Source: Helicobacteraceae bacterium (lineage in GTDB: Bacteria; Campylobacterota; Campylobacteria; Campylobacterales; SZUA-545). From it: DNA of 16,285 bases. Where the stretch lies: positions 1-16,285 of the forward strand of contig JAISRI010000025.1 in assembly GCA_031273735.1 (NCBI GenBank), given 5' to 3'. The stretch's first letter is position 1, and each line of letters opens with the position of its first letter. Shown in pieces: positions 1 through 7,284 of this stretch. Both the position numbers and the translations under genes were made by a program. A model generated the notes under the pieces. It was not told where the DNA came from. It made no database searches and was given only the letters and a program-made list of their open reading frames with translations.

Positions 1-108
1 GCAACCCGTTAGGGTTAAGAGAGTAAAGAGAAGAAAGGCGATTGAAGCAAGGAGCTTTTGAGGGCGATAAAAGATTGAACGCATTAGAAGCTCCCTCTTT
101 CTTGCTCC

Positions 109-135
109 AGAGAGAGAGAGAGAGAGAGAGAGAGA
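109..135. repeat. (AG)13 dinucleotide tract
   Basis: Thirteen and a half uninterrupted AG units. Such tracts change length by slipped-strand mispairing and can switch genes on or off. Here the tract lies inside a weak open frame (TTG at 42, stop at 357-359), where it would encode an Arg-Glu run, but that frame has no other sign of being a gene. A contingency locus is possible but not shown. Confidence 0.9.
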
Positions 136-556
136 ACGGCGCAACCTTAAACGTAGCTGAAGGATTTGCGTTGGTTGTCTTTTGTAAGAGCGAACGACTT
201 TCAGAAGCAAAACTAAGCGGAGCTTTTGGGTTTGTAGCTCTTTGCGGGAATGAACGATGGATTTTGCCGCCGATCGTTGTTTGTAGGAAAGCAAACATCA
301 TAAAAACCTTTGTTTGTTGGAAATTGACAAACATTGTAGCGCTTTTTGATATAAAATAAGGAAAAATCGTTTGAAAGTCGTTAAGAAAACGTTTTTGTGC
401 AAATTAAGAAAGGCGGTTTGGGCAAATCTAAAGAGGCGGTAAAGGGGTTTGTTTTGGTTGTTTAACAAAATCGCCGAATACTGTCGTTCTCGCGACGGAG
501 CGGCAGGCTGTCCCAAGCCGTCAGTCCTCCGCGCCTACGCTCCTCCACTCCTTAGC

Positions 557-577
557 GCCTCGCTACTTTCGCGAGGC
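557..577. repeat. 7-bp stem hairpin
   Basis: GCCTCGC (557-563) and GCGAGGC (571-577) form a perfect 7-bp GC-rich stem with a 7-base loop. It lies just left of the ATTCCC/GGGAAT repeats and may be part of the same composite repeat. No T-run follows, so it does not look like a terminator. Confidence 0.5.
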
Positions 578-618
578 ATTGGAGCGGGTTCGGCGCTGTT
601 TCGCGCCTCATCGCGAAG

Positions 619-1003
619 GAAGGCGGGAATCCAAATACGGCGAAGCCATGCGTATTCAAAACCTACAAACAATCAAAGACAATCGCTATCCGTAAGTTTT
701 TAGTTTGGATTCCCGCTTTCCTCCGCGCCTTACGCCGTTCCGCTCCGCTTCTCGGGAATGACGAGATCGAACGCGAAGGTTTTAAGTAACAATCAAATAT
801 TTATTGCATACATCGGTTTTTTTGGTTTAGATCGTCGCATTCCGAAAACTACCTTAAACAAAGCAAATCCTACAAACGCCGTCATTCCCGCGAAGGCGGG
901 AATCCAAATTAAAAAACCTATGAATTACGATCGCCTTCAATCATTTGTAGGTTTTGAATACTCACGACGCAAAAGCCGTCGTATTTGGATTCCCGCCTAC
1001 GCG
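619..1003. repeat. Long imperfect inverted repeat of repeat-flanking DNA
   Basis: The similarity goes beyond the GGGAAT core. The stretch from about 619 to 690 matches the reverse complement of about 925 to 1003. An exact 18-bp part lies at 652-669 on the plus strand and at 944-961 on the minus strand, and matching CCAAATACG lies nearer the cores. The unit is therefore larger than the hairpin alone, and two copies sit here head to head. The left arm lacks about 6 bases present in the right arm. Confidence 0.75.
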
Positions 1004-1139
1004 GGAATGACGGAGAACGAAGGTTTAAAGCGCGATCGAAGGTTTCTTGAATGTGTTGGACTTGGTTTGGATTCCCGTCTTCCTTCGCGATTTGCGCTTC
1101 CTGCGGAAGCTACGCTAAAGTCGCGGGAATGACGGCGGG
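619..1139. repeat. Cluster of ATTCCC/GGGAAT inverted repeats
   Basis: Five related elements lie within about 500 bp. Two are compact hairpins with perfect 8-bp stems and 4-base loops: 884-903 (ATTCCCGC, loop GAAG) and 989-1008 (loop CTAC). Two have the same half-sites but a longer middle: 709-759 and 1071-1130. One is a half-element at about 619-636. The outer ends are conserved, with TTTGGATTCCCG on one side and GGGAATGACG on the other. This core is known as an abundant dispersed repeat in many bacteria and is similar in form to the Neisseria dRS3 element. It may act as a recombination target or hinder transcription reading out of kdsB-kdsC. Confidence 0.85.
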
Positions 1140-1157
1140 CGGCGGTTACCGCGCTAT

Positions 1158-2420
1158 TTAACGGCAAGTTTGAACGCTTTGGTAAGTTTGAACGTCCGTT
1201 AAGCAATTTAATTTGCCTTGCGCCTCTAAAATGAGTTCGATCGCTTCGCGAATCGCGCCGTCGCCTCCGTTTTTGTTCAGAGAAAAGCTCGCCCTCGCTT
1301 TGATATACTTCGGCGCGTCGGCTACCGCGCACGACAATCCGCATACGGCAAACGCGGCTAGATCGGGCGAATCGTCGCCTATAAAAAGCGTTTGATCGGG
1401 CGATACGCTTAGCTTTTTCATCGTTTCAAGGCACGCCGCCCCCTTATCTTTGACCCCGAAAACCGCCGTTTCGATTTTGAGAATCTCCAGCCGTTTGCGA
1501 AGCGCGGGCGAATCGCGCCCCGTGATTACGCCGATTTTCAATCCCGTCTTTTGCGCGATCTCGATTCCTAGTCCGTCGCGAACGTTAAAGGCTTTATGGC
1601 TTTCGCCGTTTTCGTTAAATAGAAGCGTCGGCGGACTAAGAACGCCGTCGACATCGATTAAAATAAGTCTGATATTCGCTAAATCGTTCGAGGCGATCGT
1701 TTCGCCGCGTAGATAGGCTTCGGCGCGGCGCAGATCTTCGGGCGTATCGATCGCGATTAACGGCGCGTCGGCTTTCGCCGCGTAGATAGCGTAGCCCGCT
1801 TGCAAGTAACGCAGTTGTTCTAATTTTTCAATTTCTTCTAGCGGCGAAGGCGGCAAATTTTCGTATGCTAAAAGCGCCTCTTTTTTGTAGGCGTAAAGCC
1901 CAATATGCTTCAGATATTGCGTCTTTTTACCGTCGCGATCAAAAGGGATCTGGGCGCGGCTGAAATACAAAGCGCGAGAGCAAGCGTCTAAAACGACCTT
2001 TACCGCATTAGGGTTTTGCGCCTCGTTTTCGTCGATCGTATGGTAGAGCGTGGAGATTTGCGCCGCGTCGTTTTGCGTCAAAACCGCGATCGCCGCGTCG
2101 ATCGAAGCGGGATCGATAAACGGTTCGTCGCCCTGAACGTTAACATAAATATCCGCGTCGATATTTTTGGCGACTTCGATCAAACGCGCCGTGCCGTTTT
2201 GGCAGCTTTCGCTAGTTATAATCGCCTCGCCGCCTGCGGCTTCGACAGCCTTAGCAATACGCCGATCGTCTGTGGCTACTACGACGCGATCGGCTAGCTT
2301 CGCCTTTTTAGCCTGCGCGTAAGTTCGCGCTATCATAGGAACGCCGCCGATCGTCGCCAACGGCTTGCCTGCAAATCGACTTGAGGCGTAACGGGCGGGA
2401 ATAACGATCAACGTTTTCAC
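1158..2420 (-). CDS. kdsB-kdsC: Fused CMP-Kdo synthetase / Kdo-8-phosphate phosphatase (KdsB-KdsC)
   Basis: A 420-residue two-domain cytosolic enzyme for the last two steps before Kdo transfer to lipid A. Residues 1-242 are KdsB, which activates Kdo with CTP to CMP-Kdo: the N-terminal VIPARYASSRFAGKPL nucleotide-binding loop, NVQGDEP at 94-100 and IDTPEDL at 224-230 are typical. Residues 248-400 are KdsC, a HAD-family phosphatase that makes Kdo from Kdo-8-P: DVDGVLS at 256-262 gives the two catalytic Asp, GDD at 348-350 is the acidic metal-binding motif, and GGDGAIRE at 385-391 is family-specific. These are usually separate genes. The start is GTG, overlapping the kdsA stop in GTGA, so translation is probably coupled. 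The last 18 residues look foreign to the family and arise partly from an 18-bp duplication. Confidence 0.93.
   Translation of the reverse strand: MKTLIVIPARYASSRFAGKPLATIGGVPMIARTYAQAKKAKLADRVVVATDDRRIAKAVEAAGGEAIITSESCQNGTARLIEVAKNIDADIYVNVQGDEPFIDPASIDAAIAVLTQNDAAQISTLYHTIDENEAQNPNAVKVVLDACSRALYFSRAQIPFDRDGKKTQYLKHIGLYAYKKEALLAYENLPPSPLEEIEKLEQLRYLQAGYAIYAAKADAPLIAIDTPEDLRRAEAYLRGETIASNDLANIRLILIDVDGVLSPPTLLFNENGESHKAFNVRDGLGIEIAQKTGLKIGVITGRDSPALRKRLEILKIETAVFGVKDKGAACLETMKKLSVSPDQTLFIGDDSPDLAAFAVCGLSCAVADAPKYIKARASFSLNKNGGDGAIREAIELILEAQGKLNCLTDVQTYQSVQTCR
1163..1198. repeat. 18-bp tandem duplication in the end of kdsB-kdsC
   Basis: Two adjacent 18-bp units (1163-1180 and 1181-1198) share the core AAGTTTGAACG and match at most positions. 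On the coding strand they give two similar six-residue blocks (DVQTYQ and SVQTCR) at the very C-terminus of the fused enzyme. This implies that the normal stop was lost and the protein was extended into repeat DNA. Confidence 0.75.
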
Positions 2421-3253
2421 GATCGAGTTTTCGCGATCTCGTCGATCGCTTTGAGTTTCGCTAAAAGCGTCGGCAGTTCGCTAAAGGGGATCATATTCGC
2501 CCCGTCGCACGGCGCGAGATCGGGATCGGGGTGGGCTTCCATAAATACGCCCGCTACGCCCGCCGCTACGGCGGCTCGCGCTAAGATCGGCGCAAATTCG
2601 CGCTGCCCGCCGCTACTTTCGCCCTGAGCGCCTGGAAGCTGAACGGAGTGCGTAGCGTCGAAAATTACAGGGTGGCCGCTCTTTGCCATTACCGCTAACG
2701 ATCGCATATCCACAACTAAATTGTTATAGCCAAAACTGCTTCCGCGTTCGCACAGCGCGATTTGATCGTTGCCCGTCGATAGAGCTTTGTCCAACACGCC
2801 TGACATCTCCCAAGGCGACAAAAACTGCCCTTTTTTGATATTGACGGGTTTGCCAGCCTTTGCGACGGCTTGTATAAAGTCCGTTTGACGGCACAAAAAC
2901 GCGGGCGTTTGAAGCATATCGACTACCGCCGCGACGATCGGCGCCTGCGCGTCGGTATGAACGTCGGTTAATACGGCTACGCCAATATCGCGGCGAACGC
3001 GCTCCAGAATCTTCAGCCCCTCGTCGATCCCAACGCCGCGAAAACCCTTTACGCTCGTTCGGTTCGCTTTATCGAAGCTCGATTTATAGACAAAGCCGAT
3101 CTTCGCCTTTTCAAAGATCGTCTTGAGCTTCTCGGCGCAACGCAGAGAAAAGTCCATACCCTCTATCACGCAGGGACCCGCGATAACGGAAAGCGGTAGA
3201 TCGCCGCCAAAAAAAATCTCCCCTTTGGGCGAAACGACGCGAATATGTTTCAT
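2417..3253 (-). CDS. kdsA: Kdo-8-phosphate synthase, metal-dependent type
   Basis: A 278-residue cytosolic enzyme, normal length for KdsA, that condenses phosphoenolpyruvate with D-arabinose-5-phosphate to give Kdo-8-phosphate. The TIM-barrel signature is clear: AGPCVIEG at 25-32, KSSFDKANR at 57-65, TDVHTD at 96-101, FDATHSVQLPG at 198-208 and CDGANM at 249-254. Cys28 in place of the Asn of the E. coli-type enzyme, with His202, Glu239 and Asp250, forms the metal site of the metal-dependent class. A good ribosome-binding site (AAGGGG, 3259-3264) lies five bases before the ATG. kdsB-kdsC follows with a four-base overlap. Its substrate comes from KdsD, encoded at 9373-10329 beyond the inserted defence genes. 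Confidence 0.96.
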   Translation of the reverse strand: MKHIRVVSPKGEIFFGGDLPLSVIAGPCVIEGMDFSLRCAEKLKTIFEKAKIGFVYKSSFDKANRTSVKGFRGVGIDEGLKILERVRRDIGVAVLTDVHTDAQAPIVAAVVDMLQTPAFLCRQTDFIQAVAKAGKPVNIKKGQFLSPWEMSGVLDKALSTGNDQIALCERGSSFGYNNLVVDMRSLAVMAKSGHPVIFDATHSVQLPGAQGESSGGQREFAPILARAAVAAGVAGVFMEAHPDPDLAPCDGANMIPFSELPTLLAKLKAIDEIAKTRS

Positions 3254-3273
3254 AACGACCCCTTAATAATGAG

Positions 3274-3279
3274 ATCATA
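3274..3279 (-). promoter_or_regulatory. Possible -10 box for kdsA
   Basis: TATGAT on the minus strand, preceded by TTTG, lies about 20 bases ahead of the kdsA start. I see no clear -35 box. A local promoter is expected because the gene upstream now faces the other way. Confidence 0.35.
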
Positions 3280-3311
3280 CAAAGTTGCCTCTAAATTTTC
3301 TTTTTGCGATA

Positions 3312-3359
3312 GAGCGGTTTTGCCGCTCCCGCTCTAGCAGAGGCGGCGCGTTACGCCGC
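3312..3359. repeat. Two GC-rich hairpins between kdsA and the restriction gene
   Basis: GAGCGG/CCGCTC (3312-3317 with 3323-3328) and GCGGCG/CGCCGC (3343-3348 with 3354-3359) are perfect 6-bp stems with 5-base loops. They lie between two divergent genes, and neither has a T-run on its 3' side on either strand, so they are not ordinary terminators. Confidence 0.5.
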
Positions 3360-3462
3360 TTCGTAGGGTTTGCGTAGCGTTATTCGTTCGCGCTCGCGCA
3401 AAAGCGCTTAGTAATTGAAGCAAAGAAACGAGGCGAAACTTTCTGATTAACGCTTAAAATGA

Positions 3463-3468
3463 TATAAT
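3463..3468 (+). promoter_or_regulatory. -10 box for the restriction-modification operon
   Basis: A consensus TATAAT lies 38 bases before the restriction gene ATG, in AT-rich DNA. No strong -35 box is visible (around 3440 the sequence is tttctg). A strong ribosome-binding site AAGGAG at 3494-3499 sits seven bases before the ATG at 3507. Confidence 0.6.
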
Positions 3469-3506
3469 CATAATTAAAATTAAGCCTTATCAAAAGGAGA
3501 AATTTA

Positions 3507-4352
3507 ATGAGCGAACAAGAAGCGTTTGAGGATTTTATAGTCAGATTCAAACGCTTGATAAACAAGAATCCGCATTTGATAAAAACCGCTCTAAGCAATA
3601 TATTTACTATGCGTCTTATAGGCAATAAAACTCACGGGGATTTGGCGGAAATAGGCATAAGCGAATTTATAAATCAATTTATGTACGATTTTAGTTCCGT
3701 TCATGTCGGAAAAGATTTATATAGAGCAAAGTCGCATGAAGAAGATATTAAAATCATAAATGAAATTTCAAATGTTAGTTTCTCAATAAGTCTCAAAGCC
3801 TATGGAGATGGTCCGCTACAATTATCGACAGACAAAAATTCAACTATGTTTCCATACTTAAAAATATTTAATTCAGATAGCATTGAAGACAAGAATACCA
3901 TAAATAAAATATTTTCGTCAAAAGAGTTTTCCGAATTTGGAAATATAAATGTATTACCGTTGATTTACGACGAAAAGAATAAAAGATGCAATATAATGGT
4001 CTTTGACTTTAAAAAGGCAATTAGCGAAACAAATAAAATCGTATTAGAAAAAGAAGGAAGCGGCAGAAAGCATCCAGCTTTTAGGTTTTTTAATAAACAA
4101 AACGAATATATCTGCGAAGCGCGATATGGCGACGCGTCGGCAAACGCTTTACAACGCGGATTATGGACAAACACAAAAAACGCGAAATCATATTTTAATT
4201 CGGCGACGAGCGGATGGATAGATTATTCCGATAACACTATTTTGGTTAAATTGTTTTCTTACGCTTTGGTTTCTACCGTCAAAGGTCATAAGGAGGCGTT
4301 AGCAAGACTAGCCAATGATATAGACGAGCAAAAAAGCAAGGTTTCAATTTGA
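3507..4352 (+). CDS. Putative type II restriction endonuclease
   Basis: A 281-residue soluble protein without signal peptide or membrane segment. I infer restriction endonuclease function mainly from its partner: the next gene is a DNA adenine methyltransferase that starts inside this gene's stop codon. Candidate active-site elements are the helix THGDLAEIG at 42-50, acidic HEED at 77-80, and the strand SISLKAYGDG at 93-102, whose Lys97 may be the catalytic lysine. The usual D...(D/E)xK spacing is not clean, so the fold and recognition sequence are unknown to me. Codon use is markedly A/T-rich with many AAA, ATA and TTA codons, unlike the flanking LPS genes, which suggests transfer. The strong promoter and ribosome-binding site upstream support the ATG start. 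Confidence 0.7.
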   Translation: MSEQEAFEDFIVRFKRLINKNPHLIKTALSNIFTMRLIGNKTHGDLAEIGISEFINQFMYDFSSVHVGKDLYRAKSHEEDIKIINEISNVSFSISLKAYGDGPLQLSTDKNSTMFPYLKIFNSDSIEDKNTINKIFSSKEFSEFGNINVLPLIYDEKNKRCNIMVFDFKKAISETNKIVLEKEGSGRKHPAFRFFNKQNEYICEARYGDASANALQRGLWTNTKNAKSYFNSATSGWIDYSDNTILVKLFSYALVSTVKGHKEALARLANDIDEQKSKVSI

Positions 4353-5500
4353 GACGAAATGCGAATATCGGCGGTCTTTTTCCTGATATAATTACCGATC
4401 CGCCTTCAACCCAAGCTATTAAATATACAGGCTCAAAATTAAAGCTATTGCCTCATATTCTTTCTCTTGCAAAGAGAGTAAACGCTACAAATGTATTTGA
4501 TGGATTTTCTGGCTCGACAAGAGTCAGTCAAGCGTTTGCAAAAGCGGATTACCGCGTATATTCTAACGACGCGGCGATATATTCGAAAATTTTCAACACG
4601 GCGTATTTATTAAATGAAAAAGAGCCAAAAGAGTATCAAAAATTGATTGATCATCTAAATTCGTTAGAACCTATAGACGGTTGGTTTACAGAAAACTATG
4701 GCGGCGACGACTCCGATGGAAAATCCATTGGAGCTAACGGACTAAAAAGTCCATGGCAGAAAAAAAATACGCGCAAACTAGACGCTATCAGGGAGGAAAT
4801 AGACAGGCTAAAATTAGATCAAGTTACTAGCGCCGTTTGCGTTACAAGTCTGATACTCGCTCTAGATCGGGTAGATAGCACGTTGGGACATTACGCTTCT
4901 TACTTAAGCGATTGGTCGCCAAGATCATATAACGATCTTAGGCTCGAACCGCCTAAACTATGGGTAAATACAAAGAAGAATATGGTGATGAACGACGACG
5001 TATTTGACGCAATCGATAAACTACCCGCGTCTATCGATTTAGCTTATTTTGATCCGCCCTATGGATCAAATAATGAAAAAATGCCGCCCTCTCGCGTCAG
5101 ATACGCGTCATATTATCATATATGGACGACAATATGTCTAAACGACAAACCTAAACTTTTTGGAAAAGCTAAAAGAAGAATAGATTCGTCGGACGCGATC
5201 GCCGCCTCCGTATTTGAAGAGTTTAGAAAAAACGAATCTGGAAAATTTATCTGCTTAGAGGCAATAGAGCGATTGATTAAACAAATAAACTCCAATTACA
5301 TAATTTTGTCCTATAGTTCGGGAGGCAGAGCGACCGCTAACGAATTGTACGACGTTTTGAGCGCTTACGGCGCAATAGTCGATATAAATAAAATCAATTA
5401 TAATAAAAATGTGATGTCGGCTATGAAATGGACAAACAATTGGACAAAAGATATTGAGGAAAAAAATTACGAGTACTTATTTCTTATGAAGAAAAAATAG
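4349..5500 (+). CDS. DNA adenine-N6 methyltransferase, D12 class
   Basis: A 383-residue modification enzyme that transfers methyl from S-adenosylmethionine to adenine N6 and should protect host DNA from the nuclease encoded before it. Motifs appear in D12 (alpha-class) order: KYTGSK at 25-30 (motif X), FDGFSGST at 50-57 (motif I, cofactor binding), SND at 72-74, and DPPY at 235-238 (motif IV, catalysis). The region between, about 90-230, is the likely target-recognition part. The motif I region differs from Dam-like enzymes, so GATC specificity should not be assumed. The start is TTG at 4349, overlapping the upstream stop in TTGA, which would couple the two genes. It is AT-rich like its partner. 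A short hairpin followed by T-rich DNA lies about 60 bases downstream. Confidence 0.9.
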   Translation: MRRNANIGGLFPDIITDPPSTQAIKYTGSKLKLLPHILSLAKRVNATNVFDGFSGSTRVSQAFAKADYRVYSNDAAIYSKIFNTAYLLNEKEPKEYQKLIDHLNSLEPIDGWFTENYGGDDSDGKSIGANGLKSPWQKKNTRKLDAIREEIDRLKLDQVTSAVCVTSLILALDRVDSTLGHYASYLSDWSPRSYNDLRLEPPKLWVNTKKNMVMNDDVFDAIDKLPASIDLAYFDPPYGSNNEKMPPSRVRYASYYHIWTTICLNDKPKLFGKAKRRIDSSDAIAASVFEEFRKNESGKFICLEAIERLIKQINSNYIILSYSSGGRATANELYDVLSAYGAIVDINKINYNKNVMSAMKWTNNWTKDIEEKNYEYLFLMKKK

Positions 5501-5782
5501 TAGTTTAACCATTTTTAATTTTCAGAGAAAGACTTTAATGCTCTTTCTAATGAGTAATCGCCGAAGGCGTTATTTTTATTTGGTTCAACCTACTTTACGG
5601 CGGATTTTTCCTAAACTCTCATAATAGCTACATCAAAAGACGACTTTGTTTATAGCGCTTGTTTTCTAGATATGACTATGGGCGGCAAGCGCCGCAAGCA
5701 AAATCATACCCTGGCTTTGATTAGCGATTAGCTTAGGAGTTGGCTATAGGGTCGAGCTTTTTTGCTTAACGCATTGTGGGAG
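5501..5782. other. Gene-free spacer after the methyltransferase gene
   Basis: No coding region is supported. It contains two candidate hairpins close to the methyltransferase stop. One pairs AGAAAGA at 5525-5531 with TCTTTCT at 5542-5548; the other is the terminator-like element at 5559. The right part holds the original downstream tail of the broken kdsD fragment. Confidence 0.6.
5559..5579 (+). terminator. Possible terminator of the restriction-modification operon
   Basis: CGCC-GAA-GGCG forms a short 4-bp GC stem at 5559-5569, followed by TTATTTTTATT. The T-run is good but the stem is short, so it may be a weak terminator. Confidence 0.4.
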
Positions 5783-5883
5783 CGGTAGGGTAAAAGCCCT
5801 AGAATCGCGCCTTGATCGTCTATGACGATCAGCTGATGAACGCTTTGTTTGTCCATAATCTCTTCGGCTTTGATTGTTTTGGG
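5728..5883 (-). pseudogene. Broken 3' fragment of kdsD
   Basis: On the minus strand this frame encodes the end of a KdsD CBS domain without the rest of the gene. It matches residues 272-312 of the intact KdsD at 9373-10329, from PKTI to LLPYR. Residues 276-282 (SPETRLI) are absent through an exact in-frame 21-bp deletion, and Glu283 has become Lys. After PYR the frame continues with its own tail and stops at 5728-5730. Upstream (rightward of 5883) the similarity ends. The fragment marks the left border of the inserted DprA/helicase cassette. It has no start and is presumably not expressed. Confidence 0.85.
5783..5870 (-). repeat. Direct repeat, left copy (kdsD 3' end)
   Basis: 88 bp matching 9395-9482 in the same orientation with two mismatches by eye. 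Both mismatches are silent in the kdsD frame (CTG for TTG, CAA for CAG). With the right copy it brackets the DprA-like and helicase genes. Confidence 0.95.
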
Positions 5884-6036
5884 GATTTCAATCCGGCGAT
5901 AGTTTTCACGCGGTTATATCTCCGATCATCTTGGCGCGCGTTATCTTTCTTTGCTACGGAACATTGTATTAGCTTATCCGCGGATCGACTAAGGAAAGTC
6001 CTTTGCTTCGCGCATAAATAGGTTCGTTTAGCGCTC
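5884..6036. other. Spacer between the kdsD fragment and the dprA-like gene
   Basis: I see no gene and no clear similarity to the kdsD interior. A perfect 10-bp palindrome ATCCGCGGAT lies at 5976-5985. No integrase, transposase or typical terminator is visible, so the left junction is featureless apart from the repeat. Confidence 0.5.
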
Positions 6037-7284
6037 TTAACATAGCCGCTTTTTCTTGACGACATAGCCTGCAGGACTCTTTTGTTTCTCGATCGCTCCT
6101 TCATCGACAAGACGTTGCAACCACGCCCTAGCCTGCGCTTTTGAAATACTAAGTTCGTCGGCCACTTTTGCCTCTTTCATTGGCGTTTTCAAGAGCCGTT
6201 GAATCAATGCGCGCGCCGTTTCAAAGAGTTCCCCCGCGGAAGTCGATTTTGATTGCAAAGGTTCTTTATCCTCGCTCATTGGCGCTACGGATTCTGACGC
6301 GGCTTGCGTTGGTTCTTCAAGTACCGTAGTCGAAAACAGGTTGGTTTGCATTGTCGCCGCCGCGTTAAATATCGCGTTAAATGAATCCGCGTCGTTCGGA
6401 TTCGGCCAGGCGAGCGCCCCCTTTTTCCGAAGGGCGTCAAGTCCCGCCGATGATTCGCCGGTCGAGCGGACATATACGGGAACGAATTTCAATTTATCCA
6501 ATTGTTCGACTGCGCCCGCCCACGTGCCGCCTTTGCCAAAATCGGAGCTGACCGCTAGCGAAGCGTCGGATAATGCGTAAATCAGTTTGTTTCGTTGCAT
6601 CGCGTTACCCACGTTGAATCCTGCGCTCGGGTCGTAGGGCGAAATCAGAACGAGCTGACCATTGAGCAACAGGTTGCGATATTCGCGATCCATAACGGTT
6701 TTTTCCAGGCTGTCCGCTAGAACGCCGCAGACCCTACCGCCCGCTTCCAAAGCGCCGCGCATGGCGGCTTGATCGACGCCCCTGGCGCCGCCAGAGATAA
6801 GTATCCTGCCCGCGCGCGCCGCGAGTCGCCCGATGGAAATCGTGTAATCAATCAGGACTTCGTTCGCATGACGCGACCCTTCCACAGCAAGTCCGCCGCG
6901 CTCCAACAAATCGACGTTGCCGCAGCCATAAAGCACGGCGGGCGCATCCTCTTTCAGCCGGGACTTCAAGCGTCGCGGATAACCTGCGTCCGCGCGACTG
7001 ACTACCCAAATCGCGCGCGCTCGCCAGCGTTCGATCGCTTGTCCGAGCAAAAAGCCGCGCTCCAGCAGACGCCGCAAACGATTTTCGTCGATGACGGTAT
7101 GGCAGGCGCGCAGGATTTCCTCCGCATTCGGCGAAACGAGATCCGCGGGCTGGCGCTGGATTTCGCGCAAATGCCGGGCGAGACGTTTATATTCGCCTGG
7201 CTTCAGGATATCGGGCGTGGAAGTTCCGCGTCCAGCAATCAATGGCGCGGTCAGCAACAGGATAGCTTTTGTGTTGGACGTCAT
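6037..7284 (-). CDS. DprA/Smf-family protein, probable defence module partner
   Basis: A 415-residue cytosolic protein with the DprA Rossmann-like DNA-binding fold at about 92-300. Visible motifs are VEGSRHA at 134-140 (family VGSR), ISGGARGVDQAA at 163-174, MQRNKLIYALSDASLAV at 229-245 and KGGTWAGA at 251-258. An acidic linker at about 320-350 leads to a winged-helix-like C-terminus (352-412). Ordinary DprA loads RecA onto incoming single-stranded DNA in transformation. Here the gene is the second of an operon, its ATG overlapping the stop of a RecQ-like helicase/PRTase gene (ATGA), and it lies in an apparent insertion. A role in foreign-DNA sensing or defence is more likely than competence. 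From memory this matches the DprA-PPRT pairing reported as antiphage. Codon use is more G/C-rich than in the restriction genes beside it. Confidence 0.85.
   Translation of the reverse strand: MTSNTKAILLLTAPLIAGRGTSTPDILKPGEYKRLARHLREIQRQPADLVSPNAEEILRACHTVIDENRLRRLLERGFLLGQAIERWRARAIWVVSRADAGYPRRLKSRLKEDAPAVLYGCGNVDLLERGGLAVEGSRHANEVLIDYTISIGRLAARAGRILISGGARGVDQAAMRGALEAGGRVCGVLADSLEKTVMDREYRNLLLNGQLVLISPYDPSAGFNVGNAMQRNKLIYALSDASLAVSSDFGKGGTWAGAVEQLDKLKFVPVYVRSTGESSAGLDALRKKGALAWPNPNDADSFNAIFNAAATMQTNLFSTTVLEEPTQAASESVAPMSEDKEPLQSKSTSAGELFETARALIQRLLKTPMKEAKVADELSISKAQARAWLQRLVDEGAIEKQKSPAGYVVKKKRLC

Larger units (their letters stand above)
1..1157. other. Gene-poor, repeat-rich region
   Basis: I see no convincing gene in this first 1.16 kb. 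Open frames exist, but their predicted proteins are low-complexity or lie across repeats. The left third holds an AG dinucleotide tract and loosely repeated words: the 10-mer ggagcttttg occurs at 51 and again at 219. The right half is a cluster of inverted repeats built on ATTCCC/GGGAAT. The far left edge could hold the last residues of a gene from outside the window, since frame 2 is open to a stop at 59-61 and encodes a basic tail, but nothing confirms it. Confidence 0.6.

Noticed and set aside
42..359. 105-residue open frame across the AG tract
   Set aside because: It starts at TTG without a strong ribosome-binding site, contains an Arg-Glu run from the dinucleotide repeat, and resembles no family I know. 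It could be chance or a decayed gene.
619..1139. CRISPR array
   Set aside because: The repeats are self-complementary, alternate in orientation and have irregular spacing with no regular spacers and no cas genes.
449..1344. Several open frames across the ATTCCC/GGGAAT repeat cluster
   Set aside because: They translate inverted-repeat DNA (for example VIPAKAGIQI and IPAYAGMTE strings), a common false-gene artefact of this repeat, and one runs antisense into kdsB-kdsC.
3312..3359. Intrinsic terminators between kdsA and the restriction gene
   Set aside because: The stems are good, but no T-run follows on the 3' side on either strand, and the flanking genes are divergent.
4349..5500. Dam/DpnII-type GATC methyltransferase
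   Set aside because: The motif I region (FDGFSGST) and long middle region differ from Dam-like enzymes. Specificity is therefore left open despite the many GATC sites.
5829..6110. 93-residue minus-strand frame over the kdsD fragment
   Set aside because: It is in a different frame from the kdsD similarity and overlaps the end of the dprA-like gene; its composition is Lys/Arg-rich with no motif.
6037..7284. Ordinary competence DprA
   Set aside because: The fold fits, but operon coupling to a helicase/PRTase gene, the flanking repeat and the neighbouring restriction genes point to a defence variant. A separate housekeeping dprA elsewhere would settle it.
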